A DNA stretch of 64,000 bases from Selaginella moellendorffii. Lineage: Eukaryota > Streptophyta > Lycopodiopsida > Selaginellales > Selaginellaceae. Every line of letters begins with the position of its first letter. The first letter of the stretch is position 1. The notes below the pieces were generated by a model. The model was not told the origin of the DNA. It made no database searches and saw nothing but the letters and a program-made list of their open reading frames with translations. The stretch is from assembly GCF_000143415.4 (NCBI RefSeq), contig NW_003314261.1, positions 4,313,416 through 4,377,415 on the forward strand, given 5' to 3'. Positions 12,217-23,094 of the stretch are shown in pieces. The position numbers were made by a program, and so were the translations under genes.

Positions 12217-12631
12217 ATGATCAACCCAAAGTGGGCATCCATCTCGGACTCTGTCTCGGTCCATCTCGGACTCCTTCTTGGTCCATCTCAGACTCCATCT
12301 CGGTCCATCTCGGACTCCATCTCAGGTCCATCTCAGACTCCATCTTGGACTCCTTCTCAGACTCCATCTCAGGTCCATCTTAGACCCCATCTCAGGCACT
12401 CCCACGTGTCATGTGTTCATCCCTTTGGGTCCCTTTTTTAGAGCCTCGCTTATTGCTTGCTTCGTGCTCATTCCTTGAGCATTTTGTTGGGAGTTCCACG
12501 CTCACTCTCGACCTATCAAGTCGGAGCTTTTAGTCCAAACGTGTTACGCTCGTTTGGCTTTTGCTTCGGCCACTACCACATGGCACCCTTCCGGCTCCAC
12601 ATTGGGGCCTAGGGATTTTGTGTCTCACACA
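12217..12631 (-). mobile_element. Truncated LTR of the TGTGAGAC family, minus strand
   Basis: Read on the minus strand from 12631, it starts TGTGAGACACAAAATCCC and follows the 5' block of LTR-A and LTR-B, then enters the GA-rich minisatellite (seen on the plus strand as CATCTCGGACTCC repeats) and stops near 12217. The rest of the LTR is missing. At 12632 it abuts the right arm of the inverted LTR pair. Confidence 0.7.
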
Positions 12632-13290
12632 CTCCACATGAGTCGGAAGCACTGCAATTGGTTTCCCTCTCGGGAGTGGGAGCTGCTCTTGAGCACTTCC
12701 CTGGGTGTCCCCTCCGGCACCACCCAAGCCCATGCTCACTCCCACCCAAGGCCCCTCGGCCCCAGTCTCAACCTCAAGTCAGTTTAGAAGCACCACTGGA
12801 GAGTTCCTTCAAGACTGGTTCCTGGACCTCACTATCCCTACTATACTTTTGGAACCCCCTACAGCCCCTCCCCCCCCGGGAGACGCACGCTTTGGGCTTT
12901 CACCCCTTGACCCGTATTAGTACTCGGAGTCGGTCTCAAACTCGATCTCGGACTTGATCTCGGACCCGACTTCGGACTCGGTCTCGGACTTGATCTCGGG
13001 ATGATCTCGGACTTGACTTGGGACTCGACCTCGGACTTGGTTTCGGACCCGATTTGGATCTCGGACTCTGTTCGCAAGCTCGGTCTCAAACTCGGTCTTG
13101 AACTCGGTCTCGAACTCGGTCTCTGATTTGGCCTTGGACTCGATCCTGGACTCCATCTTGAACTCGGTCTTAGAGTCGGTCTTGGACTCGATCTTCGACT
13201 CGGTCCCATCCAATGAACTCTTTGTCATTTTGTTCATGCTTTCGGGGATCCTTTAGCCTACAACACCTTGGGGAGTTGGTTCCTTACAAC
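12632..13290 (-). mobile_element. LTR fragment, right arm of the inverted pair
   Basis: The reverse complement of about 10905-11510, including the junction motif GTTCATTGGATGGGACCGAG, the minisatellite (12915-13205 on the plus strand) and the core (12800-12905). On the minus strand it lies downstream of the chromovirus pol remnant, so it may be that element's 3' LTR; GTGGGGGGA near 13375 could be a polypurine tract. It is cut at 12632 by the TGTGAGAC-family fragment. Confidence 0.6.
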
Positions 13291-13691
13291 TCCACCTCCC
13301 ATAGAAAAAGTTTGATGCCCTCATCGAACATCTCTTTTTATCTTACGACTTGTTGACCATGTCTCCGAGGGCATCCCCCCACTTAGCGGTGTGCCTAAGT
13401 TAGCCTCCCTGGCCAAGAGCCCATGACAACAGAATATAGATGTCCCTATACCCCTCACCTCACCACGCCCTAGTATGGTGGGTCGGGACTTGAACCTAGC
13501 CTTGCTTTACTAAGGGGTTGGGACTCGAATCCAACCTCTGTAGAATACGTCTATAGATTTGACATCCCTGCGGGGAGTCGAGCGTAGTGCCCTACATTGA
13601 GTCGACCTAGCTAACCTATGCTAATTAGCTTACCTTCGGCACGCCTTCGGGTCCCAACATATGCCACTGCTCAACTTTGCAAATTGATACT

Positions 13692-16036
13692 TTAATTGAA
13701 CTTTGCATAAGTACATAGAGTTCTGCCTTGTAGAAATTCCTTCACTAGATCTCGCACATTCGCTAGGTTCTCCTCCGGTTCCCATGTTGCTTCGCAGTGT
13801 GGAAATCCTTTCCACTTCACATGGAACTCTCTCACCTCGCATCCTTATCACTTGCTCTTGCACACATTGAGGATGGCCTTGACTTTGTATTCCTCTTCCC
13901 CTTGGATAACCTCAGGTAAAGGTCTTATTTGGTCCTTGCGAAGTGGATCCTCAAAGTACGGCTTGAGTAAGTTCATGTGGAACACTAGGTGCATCTTCCC
14001 CATCTCTCGAGGAAGTCAGAGACGGTAAGCCACTTTACCGATTCTTGCCTCAATCTCATAAGGCCCCGCGAACCTATTTAAGGAACTCAAGATCAATTCA
14101 TTTGCAGGAATATATGCATTTTTACCTTTGGGTCAACTTCCGGCTGATCCCACTTGGTAGCCTGAGGTTCTTGGTGTTCAGCCACACCTTTTCCCCAGCT
14201 TGGAACTCTACATCCCGACACTTCTGGTTCGCGTACTTGGTTTGCCTTTGTTGAGCTCGTTCCAAGGAATCCCTCACTAGATTCCAGATGTTGAGTTTTT
14301 CCACCGTGAATGCCTCCACTGTAGGTAATTCTCTATGATACTCGGCCACGCCGAGTTCCACAGGACCTTCAATAGCTCGCCCATTGATGACTTCCCATGG
14401 ACTCACCCTGATACTCGAATGTGGTGAGTTGTTATAACACATTTCCACAAGTCCCAAATGACTTACCCAATCAATTTGGTCTCCCGAGACATAGCATCAC
14501 AAATAATCCTCTAGCTGCCTATTCACCCTTTCCGTTTATCCGTCTGTCAAGAAGTGTTAGTGCCATCAAACTTGACTTAATACCCCATACCTATCTGTGG
14601 GTGATAGGCTGTGCTGAATTTCAACTTGGTGCGATATTGTTCCAGGAGAGTTCTCCAGAACCGACTAGTGAAGATCTTATCTCGATCTGAGATAATCTCT
14701 TTTGGCCTTCCCCGCACTCGAACCACTTGTTTGAAGAACAGCTTCACCACACCTTCCGCATCCACTTCCGTTGTGGTGGGTATGAAATGTGCCATTGTCG
14801 AAAATCGGTCCACCACCACGAATATCGCATTAAACCCCTCGCTTGGGGGGAGTCCCATGATGAAGTCCATCGTAAGACATTTCCACAGACGATCTAGAAT
14901 TGGGATGCTTTGCAACAAGCCCCCACTAGCCTTAGTCATGGCTTTGATCTGCTGACATGTTGGACATGTCTTTACATAGTCTTGGATGTCCTTAGCCATA
15001 TCTAGCCAGTGATACTTCCTCTTGAGTAAGCCCATCGTCTTGAGCACTCCACCGTGTCCCACAAGAGGTCCGTCATGACACTCTTCTAAGACTACCTTCC
15101 TTAGTTCCCCTTCTGGAACATACACCCTCGTTTGCTTGTAATAGATGAGTCCGTTGCATTCCACATAGCCCGTTTTCTCTTCCGTTGGCAGCTCACCTCT
15201 CTGGTGAGCTTCTCGTGCCTCTAGATTCCTTAGAAACACTTCTTGTGCTAGACCATCATTCTCATATGCTGTCCGCACATCATCCCAAAAGGTTGCTGTC
15301 GCACTGGATATCGCCAACTTCAAGCTTGCTTTTCAACTTAGCGCATCTGCCACGATGTTGCTCTTCCCAGGCTTGTACAGGATTTCGCAATCAAACTCGG
15401 CCAAAGCATTGGCCCACCGACCCTGTTTCCCTCTCAGGTCGGGCAGTGACAAGAAGTGTTTCGTTGCCACATTGTCCGTGTAAACCTTGAAGTGTCTCTC
15501 AAGGTAGTGTCGCCACTCCTTGAGCACCTTGACCACTACAAACAGTTCCTTCTCGTGGGCAGGCCACTTCTTTTAAGCCCTGTCCAACTTCTTCGAGAAG
15601 AACGCTACTGGATGGTTGTCTTGCTTCAAAACTGCGCCTAATGCAAAGTCCGAAGCATCTGTTTCTACCTCAAAGTCCTTACCAAAGTCTGGTAATGCCA
15701 ACACGAGAGCCTTCCTCAACTTCCCTTTGAGGTGGACTAATGCCGCCTCGCATTCCGCTGTCCATACCATCTTCCCTTTCCTGTTTGGTCCGTTAAGGGT
15801 AGGGCTACTCTCGAATAGTGTCTGATAAACTTTCGGTAGTAGTTGCATAGCCCCAAAAATGCCCTCAACTCATGTACATTCGATGGTCGTTCCCATTCCT
15901 GGATCGCTTGGACCTTCTCCGGGTCCACCTTGAGCCCATCTTGGCCCACCACATGCCCAAGAAACTTTACCTTTTGTTAAGCAAAGTCACATTTGCTCTC
16001 TTTAGCATACAGTTTGTGTTCCCTTAGTTTCTCAAA
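13692..16036 (-). pseudogene. Ty3/gypsy chromovirus pol remnant (RT-RNase H-integrase-chromodomain)
   Basis: Reading down the minus strand: the end of reverse transcriptase (KVKFLGHVVG, then LRAFLGLCNYYRKF, about 15840-16030); RNase H (VETDASDFALGAVLKQ near 15670, VYTDNVATKHFLSLPDL near 15450); integrase zinc finger (CPTCQQIK near 14960), first catalytic Asp in LTMDFIMGLP and second in SDRDKIF; integrase C-terminus with LPTVEAF (14122-14457); and a chromodomain (KWKGFPHCEATWEPEENLA, about 13740-13860). It is broken by a stop in RT (CDFA-stop-QKV), an insertion after HPQ in the integrase, stops at Gln and Trp codons, and a frameshift entering the chromodomain. RT is cut off at about 16036, so the catalytic YxDD part, protease and gag are absent. 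The chromodomain places it in the chromovirus lineage. Confidence 0.9.
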
Positions 16037-17160
16037 CATTAAGCAACCAAAGGGAACGATGTGAGAGACGGTCCATAGGATTCAAATATAGAGGGAAAGG
16101 GCCCATGAACAAGAGTGCACCCCTTTTTCCAATTGGTTAAGGGTCTTGGGATATCTAGGGTTAAACGTCCTTGGGTTTGAATAATATTGGGTTGGGTGAC
16201 TTCCCAGGAAGTCTAGACTCAGGAGTTTACAATTTACAACACCTAACACCACTAACCTTGTTCACAATATAAACAAATTTATGTTTTTTTTTTTTTACCA
16301 ACTTAAAACTAATCCTATACCAAATTACTTAAGGAGGAATAACAAGGTTCTTTAGAAAGAATCAAACATTGTAACCCAAGTCTTAAGCAAAATGGTTTAG
16401 TGTTTCACCACTATCCATCTCGTGACTCACCACTTGTAAGACCATTATAACTAATATATATCAAAGTAGTGACTTTTGGTTGCATGATATGAATACGAGC
16501 AATAAAATTACATCTTGTTGCCAAATCATCTCGAAGAATAGAAGATAATTTATATATTTGATCTTTTGTCCCTAACAAGTCTCTTTTTAAACTCGACCAA
16601 ACCTCAAGTTTGCATTTGCACTACCTTTAGTCTATTCCAAGAAAATTTTATAAAAGAGTATGGTAATGACTATTTGAACTAATAGACTAATCCTTATAGT
16701 CTTGATTGATCCACTTATAATCATTCCTAAGAAGGATCCACTAGTGCCTTGATAAACAACTACAACCCAACTTATTTGCCACTTATAACAAACCCAAAGG
16801 AGGTTTACTTTTACCTACAGCATACAGAACAACTCACAATAACCAACGATAGGCTAACATTAATCTTACTAACTCAAAGTATATTTTTGAGTTGCTAATA
16901 AGCCTCACTCATAAGGCTAAGCACAAACATATGCAAATGATACATCTTAATCCTTTTTATGAGCCCCAACACAAGCTCATACAATATGGTACAAAAAGAT
17001 AACTAAAATCCATACCTAAAGACGAAGTTATAGCACCCAAACGTACACCCAATTAGTTCGTTATTTTCATCTTTTCGTATACAGCAAGACAAGTTGCCCA
17101 ATTTCATTGTCTCATTGGATAATACTTGCTAAGACTCATCCTTTAATACCAAATGTAGTA
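16037..17160. other. AT-rich DNA beyond the pol break, no gene seen
   Basis: The pol homology stops abruptly near 16036 and unrelated sequence follows. There are stops in all frames and no motif I can name. Confidence 0.45.
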
Positions 17161-17665
17161 CATTTGGTTTTCACTCTTTATCTTATGGTGATTTACCATA
17201 GAATAACCAAACTCTTCATGTGCTACATGCCACATGCCACATATCCAAAGACAACAAAGTAGAACTCAAGTTTTAAGGTTTTGGGCCATTGAATGAGGGA
17301 ACAAAGCCAAAGTATACAACTTAGGAGCAAAGGAAGTAGAGCACAAAATAATTCTTAAGCCTATAGCCCAAGGAATAAAGGGATAGGAGCATGGAGTGGT
17401 GTAGGAATAGTCCTAAAGCATCTAACATTCTAATATTAAGACTAACACATAAATAGAGTCAAACATAGTTTAACATTATTTCAGCATATCAGTGGCATAA
17501 AACAAGGATATTAGTACTCCATCAGCTAGCATGGTATAGAATTTGGGTTTAGACCCAAGTTAAACACAGAATAAGGACAAACACATAAGTAGGAGCTAAA
17601 TTATGCTTCATGTTGGTCAGCCATACCTGATTTACCCACTATCTCTACTATACATTTGGAACCCC
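17161..17665 (-). mobile_element. Decayed LTR fragment, inverted copy of 2280-2830
   Basis: Its reverse complement aligns along its length with 2280-2830, for example TATGCTGAAATA, GCCCTATAGGC-like segments, TATCCC and the core ending in TTCCAAATGTATAGTAG. The differences I compared are mostly C-to-T or G-to-A in this copy, as expected from deamination of methylated cytosine. It ends abruptly at 17665 within the core. Confidence 0.65.
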
Positions 17666-17670
17666 CCACA

Positions 17671-18490
17671 CTAAAATTGATAAAGTGTCCAACAATATTG
17701 ACCTCCTGCCGTTGTGGTAGTAAGGAAAGAATATTTGAAAATACTTGCCAACAAGTAATTTTTTATACCCATAATCACATTTGCAATATATATATTGACA
17801 ATGTTTTTCCAATGTTGATTATGCTAAATTGAGAATCACCTTTCCATATCTTGTGGCAATATAAACCATTTTTGGGAGTAATATCCTCATCTTTGCACTC
17901 TTTCGAGCTTATATAGTGAATATAACACTTGTTCTAGAAAATAAAAATATCCAATTCAATTAAAGCTTATTTGATTAGACTCTATTCTTTCTTCATAAAT
18001 CTCTAAACCTTTATATATGCATAATTTTTGAAGGATCAGTCTATTAAATGTCATGCTAAACTGCATAAATTGAAAAACCCCCTAATTGAAATTAATAAAA
18101 GGTTCAATAATACCAACTTCTTGCCATCATGGTAATAAGGAAAAAATATTTGAAAAGACTTCCCAACAGGTAACTTTTGATATTCATAGTCACATTCACA
18201 ACACACATATTGATAATGTTTTTCCAATGTTGATGATGCTAAATTGAGAACCACCTTTGCATATTTTATGGCAATATAAACCATTTTTAGGAGTAATATC
18301 CTCATCTTTGCACTCTCTTAAGCTTATATAGTGAATGCAACACTTGTTCTGGAAAATAAGAACATCCAATTCAATTAAGGCTTATTTGATTAGACTCTAT
18401 TCTTTCTTCATAAATCCCTAAACCTTTACATATGTATAATTTTTTAAGGATTATTTTATTAAATGTTATGCTAAACTTCATAAACTTGCA
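17671..18490. repeat. Tandem duplication, two ~414-bp copies
   Basis: The sequences 17676-18075 and 18090-18490 are alike throughout: both contain GGCAATATAAACCATTTTT, GAGTAATATCCTCATC, CCAATTCAATTAA and GATTAGACTCTATTC at the same spacing. They have diverged by many substitutions, so the duplication is old. The minus strand of copy 2 holds an 84-codon open frame with CCECDYEYQKLPVGK, probably a retroelement remnant lying between the integrase relic and the LTR fragment. Confidence 0.8.
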
Positions 18491-18599
18491 ATCCAACTTG
18501 TCGCAACACTTGATATGATCCCTTTCACTAAGCAAGGAACCCCTTAAACAAACCATATACCTTAAAATTAGGAAAATGAACTAATACTAAATTATCCAC

Positions 18600-19260
18600 T
18601 TCATACTCCTCAGGTGGATGATGATGGAAATTATAATGTCATTATTGCCCCACTTATATGTAACTTAAATATTTAATATACTTCAATTGAACCAAAATAC
18701 TCATCAAATACTGATATCAAAACTAACATCATTAATCACAAAGGTAAACTTAACTCTATTGGTAATATCAAATCATGACTATATAAGAATTTATATAGTG
18801 AAGTACCAATAAAACTTTATACCCTTAAAAAATATATATATTAAAAAGAAAATAAATAATTATCCCAATCCAAATGCTAAAAATTAAGATACTTTGCTAT
18901 CATTCCTTTAAAGGTCCAAATGAGCCATTTCACTAAACTAGCTATTTATGGATAATGAATACTTATGAAAGTGTGTTATATCCTCAATTAAGATGTCAAA
19001 ACATTAAATATCTTAGCCATAAAAGTGGGATTATTATCCAAAAAAATCCACTCTAGACAAAAATGTTGGAACACCATTCAATTGAAGATTAAAGTATTTA
19101 ACAACAATCTCATATGCATCAGCAAGAGCACTAACTTCTAATCAATGAATCAAGCAGTTAAGATAGTAATGACATAGTTGACTATAGAAAAAGCCTTATT
19201 AAATTAAATGCCATCAACTCAAATAAATAAAAAATTACAATTAACTCCAATTATCCTTTC
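18600..19260 (-). pseudogene. Decayed retroelement integrase fragment
   Basis: One minus-strand frame, read through many stops, gives an integrase-like tail: KWLIWTFKGMIAKYL, then HLDWDNYLF, then IGTSLYKFLYSHDL. The order resembles the HPQ...NG...ERM...LK and GxSPxxLxYG region of Ty3/gypsy integrases. Several stops fall where Gln or Trp is expected. It shares the strand of the LTR fragment at 17161-17665 and may have belonged to the same element. Confidence 0.5.
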
Positions 19261-19419
19261 GCAGAATAAAAGGGCCCACTTCCCACAGCTGTAGCTTCTT
19301 TCTTCATCACCATCACCTTAAAATATTGCTCTTTACCTTGCTTGTGGTACTCTCCTCTTTTACCTTGCCCCTAGTACTCTTGCTGCTTATAGAGACTTCT
19401 AAAAAAATCCCTATGCACC

Positions 19420-20769
19420 ATCTATTGGACGAGCTCCTCACCAAGATTTTGAAAACCATTATGAAGCACAAGAATCTTGACAAGTTTCCCAGCAGCCTTG
19501 GCCTTAGAAATTCCCTCTTCAGCTGGTAGAAGAAACATCTGCAGAGGCTTGTTCTTGTATACTGTAGCTCTTGCCTTCACAATTGCTGATAGACTATTGC
19601 AGAAAATCTGATGCACCACTATCAGAGTCTTGATTTAGAACCTATGTGGCTATAATCATTAGGCTTGTTCTTCCACTGCACACCCTATCAATGGGATTGC
19701 CAAGCTGAAATATTTACCCATACCAAGCCATGACTTCCTCCCATGTCTCTATGTGATCCTTGTTTTTCTTCTCCATCAAAAGACATACACAGAGCATTTA
19801 TTTTATCCTCCCCCTCTACTTTGTTGTTTTGTGCTGCACATTCAAAAGCTGGAGATAAATGTTAAAATCTTCACCAAGCTTGTAGGTTAGGTATTTCACA
19901 TGGAAGATCTTTTGATTAGGCTACCCAAGTGTGCAACTTAACAGACATTAGCACCTCCCTAATCTTGTCACCATCCCATCCCTAGCGAGCCAGTATTCCA
20001 CCATCCCCAAAGCATAATTCCACACTTGCTAGATCCAAAGAGCCTACTGCTGTTGTGAGCATGCTTTTCCATGCAAATTGTCACCTCCATGTCTACACCA
20101 GTGCATGGTCTCTCAAGCTTTGCAGTCTCAAAATAGATTCTGGGAACTTTGAAAGTGTCGTTACGTAACAGCACCTTGTTCTCTTGGTGAAGGAACTGCC
20201 TCACAAAATCTGCTGGCACCTTCCCATCTAGTTCTTGAGCTGCCCCAAAAGCAGCCAGCTTCTCAAACCCCAGACCGATCTTTGAGTGATCACCTTGTCC
20301 TTTGCTGATAAGCATGTCTTGACAGGAGTCTGAGTCAGTCATAAAATAGTGATAGAGCACTTTGAGTACAGCAGGTTCCTCAAGCCTTATCCAGTGTTCT
20401 GAGAAGAAGTCATCAATGTTCTTGAGTTCCAATTGGCTTTTATTCGTCAACCAGGCTAAACCATATTCCACCAACTGAAGCGATGGGTCCTTGATCTTGA
20501 TGAGAGTCGAAGAAGATCCAAACATTTGGTGGTAAAGTATCACCTTGAATTCTTGCATGGCAGCAAGATCGCTAGGAACAACAGATCCTACTTAGGAACA
20601 GAGGACCTCTCCTTGCCATTGGAAGTTGCCATGTGATCATGGTGTAGAGCCTATGCATCCACAAAGACAACAGGGTGTCAATAAGTTTGAAATCAAGTGT
20701 CAAAAATACATCCCAACCATGTATACAATGTTTGACTTCATAAAGACGCAAATTGCCACAACTCAACAT
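19420..20769 (-). pseudogene. Unknown minus-strand coding relic
   Basis: Three minus-strand open frames (20572-20769, 19968-20558, 19422-19619) have better composition than the AT-rich DNA around them. The longest, 196 codons, includes LKVLYHYFMTDSDSCQDML and KIGLGFEKLAAFGAAQELDG. Continuing downstream in the same frame, protein-like text persists through scattered stops, as expected from a decayed gene. I do not recognise the family. The lack of clear splice sites argues against a simple intact gene. Confidence 0.35.
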
Positions 20770-20811
20770 GAAATTCAGCAGATTCTGCTAGTAAAAGTTA
20801 CCAGAATTTGA

Positions 20812-21188
20812 CTGGAACTTGTGACACTCCACATCACATTACCATGTATAGAAGTCACCACCTCATGAACTGTGACACTCCATGTCACTCAAGAAGCCAC
20901 TACAGCTAGCAAATTCAATCAGTGCCTTTCATCTCTACCAAACTTCAGGTGTGTGCCCAAGCAGGGCTTATGGATACATTTCAACAAGAAATGACTTACG
21001 GCGTCTCAGATGAGCTCCAAAACCACACCCTGCCACCTGACACTTCTTGCTCTCCATGTTAAACTATGAAGAATATTCGCAAAGCCTAAATAAAGGTGTG
21101 GTAAACGCTACCCAGGGCTAGGGCTTCTTCATTCCAGGTAAGAAAGAGCAATGTAGGGTCGCGCTAGCTAGGGAAGATCAAGGTCACC
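20812..21188 (+). promoter_or_regulatory. Upstream region of the receptor-kinase gene
   Basis: The 377 bp before the start codon contain a TATA-like CTAAATAAAGG at about 21085, roughly 95 bp upstream of the ATG. The start context is GTCACCATGG, which fits a plant Kozak sequence. Nothing else is recognised here. Confidence 0.35.
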
Positions 21189-23054
21189 ATGGATCTCTTA
21201 CCGCCGCTGCTAAGATTGTGGCCGCCGCCGCTCCTACTGCCACTGCTCCTCGTTCTTGTGGGTTTCATCCACTGCCAGACCGACTTGGAGTGCCTCAGCG
21301 AGTTCCGCCTCTCGGTCATCGATCAATCGGGCTACCTGAGCTCCTGGTCTGCCAACAGCAGCTCCAGCAGCTCCATTTGCAACGCTGTGGGCGTCCAGTG
21401 CCTCCACCCATCCGAGGCCAAGATCTATTCCCTATCCCTCCGCGCCGCCGGCCTCTCGGGCTCCTTCCCCCGGGGTCTCGACAAATGCTCCAGTCTCACG
21501 GGCTTGGATCTCTCGGGCAACTCCTTCTCGGGCGCCATCCCCGCGGACCTCTGCAAATCGCTGCCCTTCCTCGTCCGCCTCGACCTCTCGGGCAACGACT
21601 TCTCCGGATCGATCCCCGGGGAGCTCTCCCAGTGCCAGTACCTTAACGCCCTGGATTTGCAGCAGAACCACCTCACTGGCAGCGTCCCCGGGCAGCTCGG
21701 TGTTCTTCCGCGCCTCACGGAGCTCCACCTCGAGGGCAACCAGCTCAGCGGCGAAATCCCGCCCATCCTCGCAAGTCGCCCCGCGGCGAATTTCCAGTTC
21801 CAGGACAACGCCGGGCTGTGCGGTCCGCCGCTCTCCAAGAGCTGCGGCGGCGGGTCGAAGGCCAGCGCCGGGATCATTGCCGGGACTGTGGTTGGCGGCG
21901 CGGTGATCCTTCTCGCCATCACTGCCGTGGCGTTCTACTTGAGCCGCCGGCCCAAGACGATGCGCGACGACACCACCTGGGCCAAGAAGATCAAGGCGCC
22001 GCGCAGCATCACCGTGTCCATGTTCGAGCAGTTCCTTGTCAAGATCAAGCTCTCGGATCTCATGGCCGCCACCGAGAGCTTCTCGCGGGACAACGTCATT
22101 GACGCCGGAAGCGCCGCCACCGGGGTGGCGTACCGCGCGACGCTCCGGGACGGGTCCGTGCTGGCGGTGAAGCGCCTGGCGCCCGCGCCGCGCGCTAGTA
22201 GCAGCGACGCCGCACAGTTTCAGGCCGAGGTGGAGGCGCTGGGCCTGGTCCGTCATGCTAACCTGGTACCGCTACTCGGGTACTGCGTCACGGGCGGCGA
22301 GCGGCTCCTCCTGTACAAGCACATGACCAACGGCACGCTGTGGAGCTGGCTGCATGACGCCCACGGCACGCGGGACCGGCTCGACTGGCCCGCGCGGCTC
22401 AAGGTGGCGCTGGGCGCGTCGCGCGGCATGGCTTACCTCCACCACGGCTGCAACCCACGGATCCTCCACCGGAGCCTCAGCACGCACACGATCCTCCTGG
22501 ACGACGACTTCGACGCGAGGATCACGGACTTTGGGCTAGCCCGGATCGTGGCGCCCGCGGGCGGCCACCTCAATGCGGACGTGCTTACCGCCGGCGGCAC
22601 GGTGGGTGACCCGGGCCACGACGCGCCCGAGTACCGCCGGGTGCCCATCACTACCGCCAAGGGCGACGTGTACAGCTTTGGCGTCGTGCTACTCCAGCTG
22701 CTAACGAGTCAGAAGCCGCTGGACGTGACGGTGGGCGATTTCAATGGGAGCTTGGTGGAATGGGTCGGGGCGCTCTACGCGAGTGGGAGGAGCGGCGACG
22801 CCATCGACAAATCGCTCAGCGGTGGCGCTGCCGACGATGGGGAGCTGCTCCAGGCGCTCAAGATCGCGTGTGGGTGCGTGCTCTACGCGCCCAACGATCG
22901 CCCATCCATGCTCGAGGTGTTCGAGCAGCTGAGGAAGATCGGGGAGAGGTATGATTTCACTGACGAGGGCGATGAGATCCCGATTGCCGCGGCTGCTAGC
23001 GATGAGACAGCGGCGACGCAGCAGCGATCCAACGGGAATGGGGCGAGCTTGTGA
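21189..23054 (+). CDS. LRR receptor-like pseudokinase, BIR-like
   Basis: An intronless gene of 621 residues. Residues 1-30 form a signal peptide; 31-75 an LRR N-terminal cap with a Cys at 35; about 76-205 hold five short LRRs ending in the CGPPLSKSC cap; 227-251 are a membrane helix; 290-590 a kinase-like domain. This layout and size match the plant BIR (BAK1-interacting receptor) group. The kinase keeps the AVK lysine (328) and DFG (447-449) but has HRS instead of HRD at 427-429, and Thr where the catalytic-loop Asn should stand (HRSLSTHT). The glycine loop is also degenerate (DAGSAATGVAY). It is therefore predicted to be catalytically dead, acting at the plasma membrane as a regulator of co-receptor kinases as BIR2 does; that role is by analogy. 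The coding region is very GC-rich against the AT-rich repeats upstream. Confidence 0.9.
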   Translation: MDLLPPLLRLWPPPLLLPLLLVLVGFIHCQTDLECLSEFRLSVIDQSGYLSSWSANSSSSSSICNAVGVQCLHPSEAKIYSLSLRAAGLSGSFPRGLDKCSSLTGLDLSGNSFSGAIPADLCKSLPFLVRLDLSGNDFSGSIPGELSQCQYLNALDLQQNHLTGSVPGQLGVLPRLTELHLEGNQLSGEIPPILASRPAANFQFQDNAGLCGPPLSKSCGGGSKASAGIIAGTVVGGAVILLAITAVAFYLSRRPKTMRDDTTWAKKIKAPRSITVSMFEQFLVKIKLSDLMAATESFSRDNVIDAGSAATGVAYRATLRDGSVLAVKRLAPAPRASSSDAAQFQAEVEALGLVRHANLVPLLGYCVTGGERLLLYKHMTNGTLWSWLHDAHGTRDRLDWPARLKVALGASRGMAYLHHGCNPRILHRSLSTHTILLDDDFDARITDFGLARIVAPAGGHLNADVLTAGGTVGDPGHDAPEYRRVPITTAKGDVYSFGVVLLQLLTSQKPLDVTVGDFNGSLVEWVGALYASGRSGDAIDKSLSGGAADDGELLQALKIACGCVLYAPNDRPSMLEVFEQLRKIGERYDFTDEGDEIPIAAAASDETAATQQRSNGNGASL

Positions 23055-23094
23055 AGGAGATCGATCGTTTGTGACAGTATATTGCTAATAGCTA

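Noticed and set aside
21425-22256. Long minus-strand and alternate-frame open frames opposite the receptor-kinase gene
   Set aside because: They are shadows of a GC-rich coding region; the plus-strand frame alone matches a known family along its whole length.
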